A stretch of 64,000 bases of DNA from Megalonaias nervosa (Eukaryota > Mollusca > Bivalvia > Unionida > Unionidae): NCBI GenBank assembly GCA_016617855.1, contig JAECUM010003660.1, positions 1 through 64,000 on the forward strand, in the 5' to 3' direction. A program made the position numbers and the translations under genes. Numbering within the stretch: the first letter of the stretch is position 1; every line of letters begins with the position of its first letter. Positions 1 to 9,092 of this stretch are shown here, piece by piece. The notes below the pieces were generated by a model that had not been told where the DNA came from, ran no database searches, and was given only the letters and a program-made list of their open reading frames with translations.

Positions 1-71
1 TTTTTGGTACGGTACTAAAATAAAATCGAGGCTGTTCAAAAAGTACACTTATTACCTTACACCTAAGAGGG

Positions 72-80
72 TATAAAAAC
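72..80 (+). promoter_or_regulatory. TATA box of first Maverick gene
   Basis: TATAAAAAC lies about 75 bases upstream of the first usable ATG (155). The same TATAAAAA(C/G) form recurs at 1736 and 2508 before the next genes of the element, so it is likely the core promoter of this unit. Confidence 0.55.
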
Positions 81-154
81 GGACTACCATACCACGACCT
101 TTATCATTCGTGATACAACAGATTCCGTGGAAGGAAATCAATGACGCTATTCAA

Positions 155-771
155 ATGGTAGAGGATTACGATCGTCTATTACGAGAACTGTGTCCATTGA
201 ATTGGGGTCGACGTGTGGTGTGTGTCTTAGTGACTTCCTTTCTGGGATTTCGTTTACCAGCTGATTCCCTGTGAACTTTTACAAACAGTACATACCACTC
301 CAAAAAGCATGAAAGTGGTCCCTTTAAATGTACACGAAAGACTCATTCTGCTCAAAGCTTTGCGCTTTCATCTTGATACTTCTCAACCTCTACGGGAAAA
401 CAAGATTCGTCAACTTTTAGGCACTGAATATGTGTACGACGATGTGTGTGTAGCTTGTGACTTACACCCTCACTGGAAAGATGTACGTGACTGGAAAAGT
501 TGGGGTTTTGAGGCTTGGACAAAAGAAGTGGCACACTATGCAAAAGATTTGTAATCCTAAAAAATTCAAACATTCAGTGAAAAAAGTAACTTTTAAACCA
601 GTGTTAGTGACAGTGCCAGAAGAAGAAGAAGTCGTGACCGAGGAAAACCACTCTCTTCAGGACATGACCGTTATCGACATCCCCGAAAGGCCATTCCGGG
701 AGGACTCTTGTGTGACTGTGCCAAGGAGTGTAGAGACTCTAAGAACATTACACAATGCCCCTATGATTTAA
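155..771 (+). pseudogene. Unknown Maverick gene, broken by two frameshifts
   Basis: I do not recognise a family. Coding-like sequence starts at ATG 155 in frame 2 and runs to a TGA at 272-274. It continues in frame 3 from about 273 to TAA 552-554, and then in frame 1 to the stop at 769-771. Composition stays coding-like across both breaks (near 270 and near 545), so one gene with two indels is more likely than three small genes. The first part has a hydrophobic stretch (VVCVLVTSFLGF), the middle is Cys/Trp containing, and the tail is acidic (EEEEVVTEE). It is preceded by a TATA box and followed by an AATAAA at 911, and sits directly upstream of the packaging ATPase. Confidence 0.5.
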
Positions 772-910
772 CCTCTTGATCATCACAAATGTTGTACAGA
801 GACTTGTTTATATTCCACTATGATCGTTTTGATGTGTCTTTTATTCATGTACTTAACCATTTGGCTTTTATGTATTTTTGTCTTTTGTGTTGTTCACAAT
901 TAAAGATGAC

Positions 911-916
911 AATAAA
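911..916 (+). terminator. Polyadenylation signal AATAAA
   Basis: AATAAA about 140 bases after the stop at 771 and about 20 bases before the TATA-like box of the ATPase gene. Likely 3' end signal of the first gene. Confidence 0.5.
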
Positions 917-933
917 CGTGTCCTGAAAAAAAG

Positions 934-940
934 GATAAAA
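934..940 (+). promoter_or_regulatory. TATA-like box of ATPase gene
   Basis: GATAAAA(AC) about 55 bases upstream of ATG 991. The spacing matches the other TATA/ATG pairs in the element (48 to 62 bases), though the first base deviates from TATAAAA. Confidence 0.4.
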
Positions 941-990
941 ACTTTTGTCTTGTCTGTCTTCTTGTCAAAAGTGACATTTCTTACACTACT

Positions 991-1719
991 ATGGCTACTT
1001 CTACTGTCTCTGCTCCCTCTTCCTCTACTGTCAAAGTCATTGACGAACACATAGATCGGACTAGTTGGGAGGCCTTGTATCTTCGCAATCCCTTTAACAT
1101 GCTCATTGCCTGACCTAACGGTTCAGGCAAAACCGAATTTGTCAAACGTTTGATCGAACATAAACATCATTTGATCGATCGTCCACCTCAACGAATCGTT
1201 TGGTGTTACAAAGAGTGGCAATCGGCGCACAGCCTTCTGCCAGAAAGTCAAGGCGATTCCATCGTCTTTGGGGAAGGCATTCCTGGCGAGGACGCCGGGA
1301 TCGTGTCTGACCCTAGTCAAACTCATTTGGTTATTTTTGACGACATGTTAGGAGAAGATGAAGAAGAAATTAAACTCTGGTTTACGCGCAAAGGGCATCA
1401 TTGTAATGCCAGTGTCATTTACATCACCCAAAATTTGTTTCAACAAAGTAAAGCCCATCGTACCATCAGTCTGAATGGTCATTACGTGGTGTTGTTTAAA
1501 AGCCCTAGAGATAAATCGCAAGTGCAAGTCTTAGCCAAACAGTTAGGAACGCCTGGGCTGACTCATGCGTACGACGATGCCACTCAAACCCCACACGCTT
1601 ATTTACTCGTGGATTTAAAACCCACCACTCCCGATTATTTGCGATTTCGTACCCAACTCTTTCACCACTGGTGCCAAGACGGAGGACCTGTCGTGTACAC
1701 GTCCCCTTCGTCGACTTAA
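991..1719 (+). pseudogene. Maverick/adintovirus packaging ATPase (A32/FtsK-HerA type), nonsense in P-loop
   Basis: Family role: the ATPase that pumps viral DNA into capsids. One frame is open from ATG 991 to TAA 1717-1719 except for a TGA at 1111-1113. That stop falls exactly at the start of the Walker A loop; the codons after it read PNGSGKTEF. Walker B is VIFDDM (about 1330-1347), and YITQNLF (about 1420-1440) is the sensor-type motif typical of Maverick and A32-like ATPases. Length without the stop (242 codons) fits the family. Translation could restart at ATG 1150, but such a product would lack the P-loop and should be inactive. Promoter-like GATAAAA lies upstream, and AATAAA at 1724 follows closely. 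Confidence 0.88.
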
Positions 1720-1723
1720 CAAC

Positions 1724-1729
1724 AATAAA
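1724..1729 (+). terminator. Polyadenylation signal AATAAA
   Basis: AATAAAA starts 5 bases after the ATPase stop and directly abuts the TATA box of the next gene (1736), a very compact gene junction. Confidence 0.5.
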
Positions 1730-1735
1730 AAAAGC

Positions 1736-1744
1736 TATAAAAAC
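1736..1744 (+). promoter_or_regulatory. TATA box of core-protein gene 1
   Basis: TATAAAAAC 48 bases upstream of ATG 1784, in an intergenic space of only 64 bases. Confidence 0.6.
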
Positions 1745-1783
1745 CTCGGTCACTTTGGCTCTGTCTCACACATACTCAACATT

Positions 1784-2512
1784 ATGTCCCTTCAGTCTCA
1801 TCTTCCCATCAAATTGATTCGTGCCTTGTACGGTATCAGTCGCGAAAAAAGTCCACAAATACGTGCTCGTGTCTTAGAAGCTAGTCTCAAAGAAGTCTTA
1901 CGATGGTTTACGGTGGCAGCACGTCAATTACTGCAAGGCATCATTCAGATTCCATATCAAACCAAACGTTGTTTTTTTGAGAGAAACAAAGTATCCTTGA
2001 CGCAGCTAGCCGATCCTTGCATTGACACTCAAAACAAAAAGAAAATCAATTTGAAACCTGGAGGAAGCGGTTCTCTAGGAGGTGTCATCATTCGTTCCCT
2101 CTTAAAATGGGATCCTGATGCTCCCAAAGTCGTCCCCAAGAAAAAAGCCATGCCCAAACGTACCCAGAAGAAAAAGAAAAAGAGCAACGGTGTCAAGACC
2201 AGGTCACAGCCTCAGAAAGAGGAAAAGAAAAGTCCACAGAAAATGGCTTCTACCCGCAAGAGAGCGTCTCCAAAAACTTCTCCTCCAGCGGTGACACCCT
2301 CTTCCGCTTTAGCGGCAGTGGCTGATGCTCACAAAGTACCTGCCCCCAAAATCAAAGTCCAAGAGTGAACGGGTGAGTTACAGAGTTTACTGGGTTTGTC
2401 CAAGCAAGAACTGCCCCGATTTAGTCCGTTGCGAACTCCTCCACGACGTGTGTTGCCTGTTATCAAGTTGATACGACGTAAAGACAATCAATGGCGACGC
2501 ATTCCAGTATAA
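1784..2512 (+). pseudogene. Basic virion core-like protein 1, in-frame TGA near C-terminus
   Basis: The first 194 codons run from ATG 1784 to TGA 2366-2368. The same frame stays coding-like after that stop (Arg/Pro-rich) to TAA 2510-2512, so the TGA is probably a mutation. Residues about 35-105 carry the Maverick core-protein pattern: a helix ending LLQGIIQIP, a Lys-rich segment, then a Gly-rich patch (GGSGSLGG). The rest is strongly Lys/Arg/Ser/Pro rich (KKKKK runs), as in DNA-condensing core proteins. It resembles the next gene (2570-3102), suggesting duplication. Function as a DNA-binding or core protein is inferred from composition and position. Confidence 0.65.
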
Positions 2513-2517
2513 AAAGG
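2508..2517 (+). promoter_or_regulatory. TATA box overlapping stop codon of previous gene
   Basis: TATAAAAAGG, 62 bases before ATG 2570. Its internal TAA (2510-2512) is also the stop codon of the extended frame of the previous gene. Confidence 0.55.
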
Positions 2518-2569
2518 ACCTGAGGCAAACAATAAGGATTAGTGTTTTTCTGCTGCTGAACGCACAAAG

Positions 2570-3102
2570 ATGTCCCCTCCAAGAAGTGCACACCGTTACC
2601 ATCGTGTTCCTTCTTCGGTCCAAAAAGGAAAAGGAAAACGAAAAAGACAGTCACGGCATCCTAAAAAGCGCTTAGCCAAACAGATGTCACCCCAAAAATG
2701 ACATTCCTTTTCTACCCCCAAAGGAAAGAAAAGGAAAGGACTGCCACCTCGTTTAGCCAAACATTGGGACATGTTGTCCGTCCTGTCCAAAGCTTCTCCA
2801 CCCGTGCGAAAAAAACTCATTCAAATTACCTCCAAAGACGTGATCGATACCGTGTGCGAATGTTGTCTGATTGTCTTGAAAGGCACAATACCTTTGTTTA
2901 AACACCAGAAAGAATGCTTAGCCAAACATCGACACGTTCTTCGCCAAATGGTCCAAAAGAAAATACCTATTGGTCACAAGAAAAAGATGTTGGTGCAACG
3001 CGGAGGAATTTTACCCTATTTCCCATGTTGCTGAAAGGAGTAATGGGAACAATAGGAGGACCCTTGCTGAAAGAAGCATTGGGAAACATCCTGGGAGGAT
3101 GA
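2570..3102 (+). pseudogene. Basic virion core-like protein 2 (PX-type), one nonsense and one frameshift
   Basis: ATG 2570 opens a 43-residue Arg/Lys-rich segment ending at TGA 2699-2701. The same frame continues without another stop from 2702 (more Lys-rich sequence, then the core domain) to TGA 3032-3034. The core domain has VCECCLIVLKGTIP, a basic helix and VQRGGILPYF, a combination typical of a conserved small Maverick/adintovirus virion-core protein. After a frameshift near 3020 a Gly-rich hydrophobic tail (GGPLLKEALGNILGG) ends at 3102. A basic N-terminus with an amphipathic or Gly tail fits a DNA-condensing or membrane-active core protein, but that role is inferred. Confidence 0.7.
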
Positions 3103-3103
3103 A

Positions 3104-3131
3104 GATAAAAAGGGCCAAGAAGATATAAGGG
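3104..3131 (+). promoter_or_regulatory. TATA-like sequences before Pro-rich gene
   Basis: GATAAAAAGG (3104) and ATATAAGGGA (about 3124) lie between the stop at 3102 and ATG 3175. Either could serve as the core promoter; the second has the spacing (about 50 bases) seen elsewhere in the element. Confidence 0.35.
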
Positions 3132-3174
3132 ACCTTTGAAGTCAAAAGATCTCAGACGTGATCCTTGAAATCCG

Positions 3175-3749
3175 ATGGAAGGACGAAAACTGGCTTTAGT
3201 GCCTTGCAAACGATGGATGGAATACCATCGTTGGCAAGAACAACGAACCCGCATTTACAACTGCAACTCTTTCACCAGAATGCTTTCAACGAAACAGCTC
3301 TACCCACTCTGAAAGATTTTAAGACTGATGAAAAGTCCATCACCACCACCTCCAGTGGTCAAGACAGATGCAGCCCCACGGATGCCTGAGGAAGAAGAGG
3401 CACGAGCAGTCTTTCAAACACCGTCAGCAGCTCCCATCCCTAGTAAGATTGCAGCGTCCTTGTTCACCCTTCCCCTACACCGCAACGAGAAGAACTTAAA
3501 GCTTGGGTTAAAAAGATGATGTCCACTCCAACTTCGACTGAAGTGAAAAAGAAAGAAGGGAAACCAGAAGGGAAACAAGAAAAGAAGACCAAAGCCATTC
3601 CATTACCACCACCACCGCCACTACTACCAAAACTACCTTCGACTTCTACTCCTGTGGCACATCGGACACGTAAAGCCGTTTCTAAACCACTTCAGAGTAC
3701 CATCAGGGAAGAGTGGATCACTTATTTTAAAAAATGGAGAAGGTGTTAG
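3175..3749 (+). pseudogene. Pro/Lys-rich Maverick protein of unknown function, broken
   Basis: Not recognised as a family. Frame 1 is open from ATG 3175, has an in-frame TGA at 3310-3312, and goes on to the stop at 3517-3519. Around 3470 the coding-like reading moves to frame 3 and ends at TAG 3747-3749. Visible features: an aromatic/Arg-rich N-terminus, two poly-Pro tracts (SPPPPP-type near 3335 and PLPPPPPLL near 3605), a low-complexity Lys/Glu stretch, and a C-terminal segment EEWITYFKKW. The last 16 bases overlap the integrase start at 3734. Location just before the integrase in a Maverick suggests a structural or accessory role only. Confidence 0.45.
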
Positions 3750-4816
3750 CCAGCATTTATTACGATCCATCCCATCCTGCAGGTTACGGAGGGGTTCAGA
3801 AATTGTATCGTGCTGCCAAAACTCGACTGAAAAGTGTTCGTTTACCTCAAGTGCAACGCTGGTTACAAGAACAATCCACGTACACCTTACACAAACCCAT
3901 TCGATGAAAATTTTCCAGAAGTCGCCCCCGAGTGGAGGGCATCGATCATCAATGGCAAGCCGATTTAGCTGATGTCTCTCATTTGGCCACCTACAATCGT
4001 GGTTAGAAATATTTCTTTTGTGTCATCGACGTCTTTTCCAAATTTGCTTCGGTCGTGCCATTGACTTCCAAATCGAGCAGTGAGTTAGTGCGAGCCCTCA
4101 AACTGGTGTTGAAACAAAGCGGTCGTCACCCTCTTCGATGGCAAACAGACAAAGGCACCGAATTTCTGAACCAAGCTTTCCAAAAGGAATTGAAGAAACG
4201 TGACATTCATTTTTTCACCACCGAGAATCCCGAAACCAAAGCCAGCATCGTGGAACGTTTTCAACGCACCTTGAAAGAACGCATGTGGAAACATGTTACG
4301 CATCAACACACTCTCAAGTACATCGACGTCTTGCCACACCTCGTCCAATCGTACAACCAATCTTACCATCGGAGCATTGGGCGTGCCCCCCCAAGAAGTG
4401 ACTCCTGACAACGAAGTGACCGTCTTCGAACTCCTGTTTGGTACGTCCCCAACAGTGACTGTCCCCAAGAAAGGTGAGTGTTGGCAGCAGGAGATTGGGT
4501 ACGCATTGGCAAAACCAAACGCACTTTCGACAAAGGTTACTTACCCAACTGGACCACCAAATTTTTTCGTGTCAGTGAACGAGTGCGTGGCCGTTATCCT
4601 CCTGTCTATAAATTGGAAGACATGAACGGGGAAGTGTTAAAAGGAACGTTTTACTTGCCCGTGTTACAACGTGTGACCAAAAAAGAAGACGACGTGTACG
4701 AGATAGAAAGCATTCTCGATCGAAGAACTCGTAAAGTGGGAAAACGACGTGTCAAAGAAGTCAAAGAACGTTGGAAAGGATATCCTCCCAGTTTTGACTC
4801 TTGGATCGACACTTAG
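3734..4816 (+). pseudogene. Maverick retrovirus-like DDE integrase with chromodomain, heavily broken
   Basis: Family role: inserts the element's DNA into host chromosomes. Frame 2 from ATG 3734 holds the N-terminal part, with in-frame stops TGA 3905-3907 and TAG 4004-4006. The RNase-H-fold core shows the first acidic residue in QADLAD, the second in TDKGTEF, and the glutamate in SIVERFQRTLKE. There are 34 residues between the second D and the E. A frameshift at the C run near 4387 and a second near 4475 separate the core from the C-terminal part (4478-4816), which ends in a chromodomain-like segment (YEIESIL ... WKGYPPSFDSWI). Central placement beside the capsid genes is typical of a self-synthesising element. 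It cannot make active protein as it stands. Confidence 0.9.
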
Positions 4817-4828
4817 CAACTCATCGAC

Positions 4829-4837
4829 TATAAAAAG
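4829..4837 (+). promoter_or_regulatory. TATA-like box before membrane-protein gene
   Basis: TATAAAAAG lies only 20 bases before ATG 4849, closer than for the other genes. The match to the recurrent element motif is exact, but the spacing makes its use uncertain. Confidence 0.35.
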
Positions 4838-4848
4838 ATGCGACCATC

Positions 4849-5262
4849 ATGCCCTTCAACACAGCCTCAGCTACTGCAGTAACCACTCCGTCGCCCAGTT
4901 CTTCTCTTCAAGATCTACAAAAGCAACCCTTGTGGGTGTGATGTGGAGAACGTGTGCCTAAAACGGAAATCGTCTTTCTCCGCCAAATCTTTGTGGTGTA
5001 TTGTGTCATCAGTGCTGCCATTGCCAATTTGAGTTTGCAACAAGGAGACAAATAATTGTGGACCATTTTACTTAGCAGTTGCATCGGTTACCTTCTTCCC
5101 AATCCGTCCCTGAAATATTCCTCTAACGGAAACAACAACGGGAGTATTGTGTCCAACGTTAGTCCCCCTTCCAACAGTCACCAATCTAATCACAACAATC
5201 CTCTTTTAGACACTCCTCTGACTTCCAGTGACTCTTCGGACACTAGAACTCTGGAATTATGA
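4849..5262 (+). pseudogene. Maverick two-helix membrane protein, two in-frame stops
   Basis: Frame 1 from ATG 4849 to TGA 5260-5262 carries in-frame stops TGA 4939-4941 and TAA 5053-5055. The N-terminus is Ser/Thr rich. The middle holds two hydrophobic helices: IFVVYCVISAAIANL and, after the second stop, LWTILLSSCIGYLLP. The rest is a polar Asn/Ser-rich tail. Small proteins with an 'LLSS.LGYLLP' helix recur in Maverick/adintovirus genomes; their exact function is unknown to me, and a virion or host-membrane role is inferred. The stop codon overlaps the start of the next gene (ATGA at 5259), showing a tightly packed gene order. Confidence 0.6.
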
Positions 5263-6171
5263 ACAACCAATTTTACTTAACGTTACCCAGTGAAAGTTCC
5301 ATGGAGGTGTTTCCCAATAACACTTTATGCTTTTTCTCGGCCAGATTACCTCAAGCCATCCAATTGGATCACGAAGCCCATTGGGAAGTGGCTTTGGTGG
5401 AAATGATTCACCCTACACAAATCAAAAACATCGTCGAAAATGAAAACACTTTTACGGTGGAAGTTCATGACCCGCAAGTGCAACAAGCCATGGATGAACG
5501 CGCCACTATAGTTGACTTTATGAAAACACAAGACCCCAAAACTAATCGCTCCACTTATCTGTTGAAAATTCCTGCGGGCTATTATTTTAGTGGTCAACAT
5601 TTGGTGAACACCATTGCCGACAGGTTCAATTTCATGTTTGGTAAAGGCTTGGAGAAAGCCAGAAGAAGTGTCACGATCGAATACCACAAAAATTGCTCGT
5701 CGTCTACTGATCAAATTTTCAGAGGACAAAGTATTGGCCATTACATTTTGTCCTGAATTGTATGACATTTTGGGTGGAGACCCCAAGATGATCAAGATTA
5801 GAAACGAAATACCATCCGTGACCGGTAACTTGGATTTTGCGACATATTTTCGATTCCCTGTACAAATGATCCAAGGACTGAATTTGATGTTTGTGTACTC
5901 CGATGTGGTGGAGTACAACGTGGTGGGACACACCTCCGTGCCGTTACTGCGTGTCATTCCTTTCAAAATGGATTCTGCCACGGCTGCTGACGAGGAAGGT
6001 CGAAACACCTATCAAGTTCACCGCGAATTTGTACATCCTCACTATTCGCCCGTCAGTAAGTCTTATTTCGACACTGTCAACATTACTATAAAAGGAGATC
6101 TGAAACAAAATATTTCATTCACCAAAGGGAAAGTCACAGTGAAACTCCATTTTCGAAAACGATTACTCTAA
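5259..6171 (+). pseudogene. Penton-like minor capsid protein (single jelly-roll), one frameshift
   Basis: Family role: forms the pentameric vertices of the icosahedral capsid. The frame from ATG 5259 begins FYLTLPSESSMEVFPNN and has WEVALVEMIHP, the characteristic N-terminal signature of Maverick minor capsid proteins. A frameshift near 5690 moves the reading from frame 3 to frame 1, which continues to TAA 6169-6171 and ends with FDTVNITIKGD and KVTVKLHFR, the family's C-terminal signature. Combined length (about 300 codons) is normal for the family. ATGA overlap with the preceding gene. A TATAAAAGG at 6087 inside its 3' end may serve the next gene. Confidence 0.87.
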
Positions 6172-6184
6172 CTTTTTGTCAGTC

Positions 6185-6626
6185 ATGTATCCTGTGTACC
6201 AAGGAGTCACTCGACAGAGAGGACATGGTTTAGGTGATATGCTAAAATCAGCCTTTCGTACAGTGGTTCCCGTTTTGAAAAAGATGGTGACACGGACATT
6301 GCACGCCTTGAAAGATGCCGCGTTGACGCAAGGTAAAGAATTTCTCCAAAATGTCATCATTGACAAACAAAATCCCAGAGAAGCTTTCTTGAGAGCAGGC
6401 AAAAATGTCTTGTTTCAAACGGGAAAAGACATTTTTGGGCCGGCGAGAAACTCCTATAAATGCTCTGGGCGATGCTGAGTCAGGCATTCCTGCTTCCCCG
6501 ACGCCACAGCAAGGACAAGGCAGAAAAAGACGACGAAGACACCCCTTGATAGGACATCACACCCCTAGAGCTAGAAAGACTAAGAAAAGAAAAACCGTCC
6601 GAGAGTTAGACGTGCTTGATTACTAA
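6185..6626 (+). pseudogene. pVI-like small basic capsid-associated protein, one frameshift
   Basis: ATG 6185 opens MYPVYQGVTRQRGHG followed by an amphipathic helix region (LKSAFRTVVPVLKKMVTRTL) and further helix up to about 6450. The frame then ends at 6478. Coding-like reading resumes in frame 3 with a basic tail (GRKRRRRHPL, KTKKRKTV) and ends at 6624-6626. A Gly/Arg N-terminus, amphipathic helix and basic C-terminus recur in Maverick/adintovirus genes found between penton and major capsid genes. They have been compared with adenovirus pVI, the membrane-active cement protein. That functional parallel is inference here. The start at 6176 would use a TTG, so ATG 6185 is preferred. Confidence 0.6.
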
Positions 6627-6636
6627 ATCAGACAAA

Positions 6637-7938
6637 ATGATGCACCGAGAGTCTTGTGCTTGTTCCAGATCGGAACTGGATCTGTTTGCCATGCCATCCG
6701 CCATGATGACGATGCAAGAATCCCAATGGGTAGAATTTCATCCCGTCTCCTCTTTGACGGATTCAGCTCCCATCGAGTTTGAAATCAAAGGACAACCCGA
6801 AGATTACATCCATCTGAATAGCAGTTACTTATATCTGAAATTCAAAGTGATCAAAACCGACAGCACCAATCCGGAAGCCGATGCCAGAATAGCTCCCGTC
6901 AACAATTTCATGCATTCCTTGTTCTGCGAAGTGGATTTGTACTTGAATAACAAACTGGTCAGCAGTAGAATGGATACTTACCCTTACCAAGCGTACCTAG
7001 AAAATCTCCTGACGTATGGAAAAGAGACCAAGAACACTCATCTGGATGCTTGCGTGGTATGGAAACCTGACACCGCAGGTAAAGACACGTTTAACGACAC
7101 AGCTCTGACAGTCGATGTCAATCCTCACAATGTGGGTTTTAACAACCGTCGAAAGAAAACCCTGGAAACTCGTAGTTTAGAACTGATGGATCGCTTGCAT
7201 TTGGACATGTGGTTGCAAGACAGGTATTTGCTGAACGAAGTAGATATTCGCCTGAGACTCAATCGCAGCAGTGCTGCTTTCCATTTGATGGCTCATGCCA
7301 ATGAGTACAAAACCATCATCCAAGAAGCCAGACTTTACGTGCGTCGCGTAGAAGTGTTACCTAAAGCGGGAAACGACATCAGTCACACATTAAGCAAAAC
7401 GACCGCCAAGTATCCGATACGACATGTAAAAGTGAAAACGTTCACCATTGCTGCTGGACTCCGATCCAAGATCGAAGATCATCGGTTCCAAGGACAGTTA
7501 CCCAAGCGTTTAATCGTTGGCATCGTCAGTAATGCAGCCCTCAACGGAGCCCACGATCAAAATCCTTTCCAATTTAAGCACTACAGAGTGTCCAAGATCG
7601 AAGTCAGTCGCGATGGCAAGACCTTGTGTACCAGACCCTTCGACCCTAACTTTGCCCAGAAGAATTACTTGAGCTCGTACTTGTGCCTGTACGAAGCTAC
7701 CGGACAACTAGGAACCAACACCAGTCACGGTATTTCGTACGACGATTATGTAGGAGGTTACACTTTGTGGGCCTTTGATTTCACTCCAGACCAAGGCAGC
7801 GACGAGGAACATTTCCACCCTATAAAATCTGGTCAACTGCCTGTGGGACTTCAGTTTGCATAAGTTCTCACCGAGACGGTCAACGTCATCTTGTATGCCG
7901 AATTCAATAATAGCATCGAAATAAACAGTTTGAGATAA
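6637..7938 (+). pseudogene. Major capsid protein (double jelly-roll hexon type), late premature stop
   Basis: Family role: forms the hexagonal capsomers of the virion. ATG 6637 leads into CSRSELDLFAMP and WVEFHPVSSL, then IEFEIKGQPEDYI and NNFMHSLFCEVDLYLN, all hallmark segments of the Maverick major capsid protein. YPYQAYLENLLTYG and the C-terminal SYDDYVGGYTLWAFDFTPD also match. The frame is uninterrupted to TAA 7861-7863. Beyond it the same frame reads TETVNVILYAEF and ends at TAA 7936-7938, which is the usual C-terminal strand of the family. The stop therefore removes about 24 residues. This is the best preserved of the large genes; about 409 residues remain. A TATAAAT at 6455 lies upstream but far away. 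Confidence 0.92.
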
Positions 7939-7961
7939 GTCATTCTAGACTATTAGAAACA

Positions 7962-8468
7962 ATGGAAGACTCCTATCCCTCACTGAACGGTAGAGAATCT
8001 TTGGAAATGGAACGGGAGGATAGCGTGAAAACAGAACCCCAAGACCATGTCGAAGAGGAAGAGGTAGTGGTCACGTCCAGATGGCCAGAACAAGAACAAC
8101 ATTTAGTGTCCTGTTTTGCTAAGCACCTGGCGGATAAAAGTACGGAATTGACCAAGAGAGATTGCTATGGATGTCAAAATGATCATCCCAGTCAAATTCA
8201 ACACGATAAATGTCTGATGATGAGTCAAGAAGAAGAATTGGACGAGTATCTGGACGAAGCTTGGAGTCTCATCTCGGAAGAAGCAGTGTTGCATGAGTGG
8301 TATAAAGGCTTGCGTGATCATTCCTGCCCTGCATTGACTACTCTGGAAATCTATCGCATCGAAGCTCTCTTAGCCCACAGTTGGGAGACAAGGCGAAGAA
8401 ACGGCTACTTGACAGAGCGTTTCAAACAAAAAGTCAGAACTGAATTGATGACTTATCATTACGTGTGA
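7962..8468 (+). CDS. Conserved Maverick Cys/His protein, intact ORF
   Basis: An uninterrupted 168-residue ORF from ATG 7962, 24 bases after the full-length capsid stop. The first 40 residues are acidic. Residues 68-84 form a compact Cys/His cluster (C68, C71, H74, H81, C84, with DHPSQ between), which could bind zinc and recurs in proteins of this position in Maverick/adintovirus elements. The second half is helical and charged. Function unknown; structural or regulatory roles are both possible. It is notable as one of the few element genes here without a visible break. A TATAAAATC at 7821 inside the capsid gene may be its promoter. Confidence 0.7.
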   Translation: MEDSYPSLNGRESLEMEREDSVKTEPQDHVEEEEVVVTSRWPEQEQHLVSCFAKHLADKSTELTKRDCYGCQNDHPSQIQHDKCLMMSQEEELDEYLDEAWSLISEEAVLHEWYKGLRDHSCPALTTLEIYRIEALLAHSWETRRRNGYLTERFKQKVRTELMTYHYV

Positions 8469-8496
8469 AAAAACAAGAAGAAAAAAACAACAAAAA

Positions 8497-8960
8497 ATGG
8501 ATACCTGGGAAATTTATTACCTTTTGAACAATAGTTCGCATACTGCTTCTTTGAATCCTGTCGTGTGCGCTAAAGATGAACTACCTCATCGCAAACCTCA
8601 AGACCATCAAGCTTATGTCATCAACACGGTCGACAGTCATCTGCCAGGAACTCACTGGGTTGCCGTCTACTTCCCTCAAGTGGACTGTGTGGAATATTTT
8701 GATTCGTATGGATTACCACCTTGGAAGACGATATCATTGAATTTATGAGAAGGAATGCCCAGACGACACGATGCAATGATGTGAAATTACAAGGTACAGA
8801 TTCCATGGTGTGTGGACAATATTGTGTGTATTGTCTTCATCATCGGAGTATTGGATATCCTTTAGAACATTTAGTGACTTATTTTGATCGTCATTCTTCT
8901 AGAAACGATGAGAAAGTAGATCAATGGTTTTGTGACCATTATGGCTATCTTTGTCTTTAG
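8497..8960 (+). pseudogene. Adenain-type cysteine protease, one frameshift
   Basis: Family role: maturation protease that cleaves capsid and core precursors. The ORF from ATG 8497 has the catalytic histidine in GTHWVAVYF (residue 53) and the acidic residue in FDSYG (D69), positions close to those of adenovirus protease. A frameshift near 8725 moves to the frame read from about 8721 to TAG 8958-8960, which contains the catalytic cysteine in VCGQYC and the Gln-bearing context. A further coding-like stretch in a third frame (to TAA 9050-9052, Gln/His/Trp rich with a CQPC) may be the original C-terminus after another indel. The stop is followed by AATAAA at 9087. Confidence 0.87.
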
Positions 8961-9086
8961 CTAGGAAACGTAGTGTACATCAATGGCCTCATGACTTCCA
9001 TCAATGGAAATCTCACATGATTTCACAACGTTGTCAACCTTGTCAAAAATAATTTGTTTGATGTTATTGTTACTTGTTAGTTGAAT

Positions 9087-9092
9087 AATAAA
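9087..9092 (+). terminator. Polyadenylation signal after protease gene
   Basis: AATAAA(AAA) about 130 bases after the protease stop, marking the likely 3' end of the late-gene block. Contrast with the histone-type ends of the three cassettes that follow. Confidence 0.5.

Noticed and set aside
1111..7863. Alternative genetic code (reassigned TGA) in the Maverick genes
   Set aside because: Several in-frame stops are TGA, but TAG (4004) and TAA (5053, 7861) also occur and frameshifts are common, so simple decay explains all.
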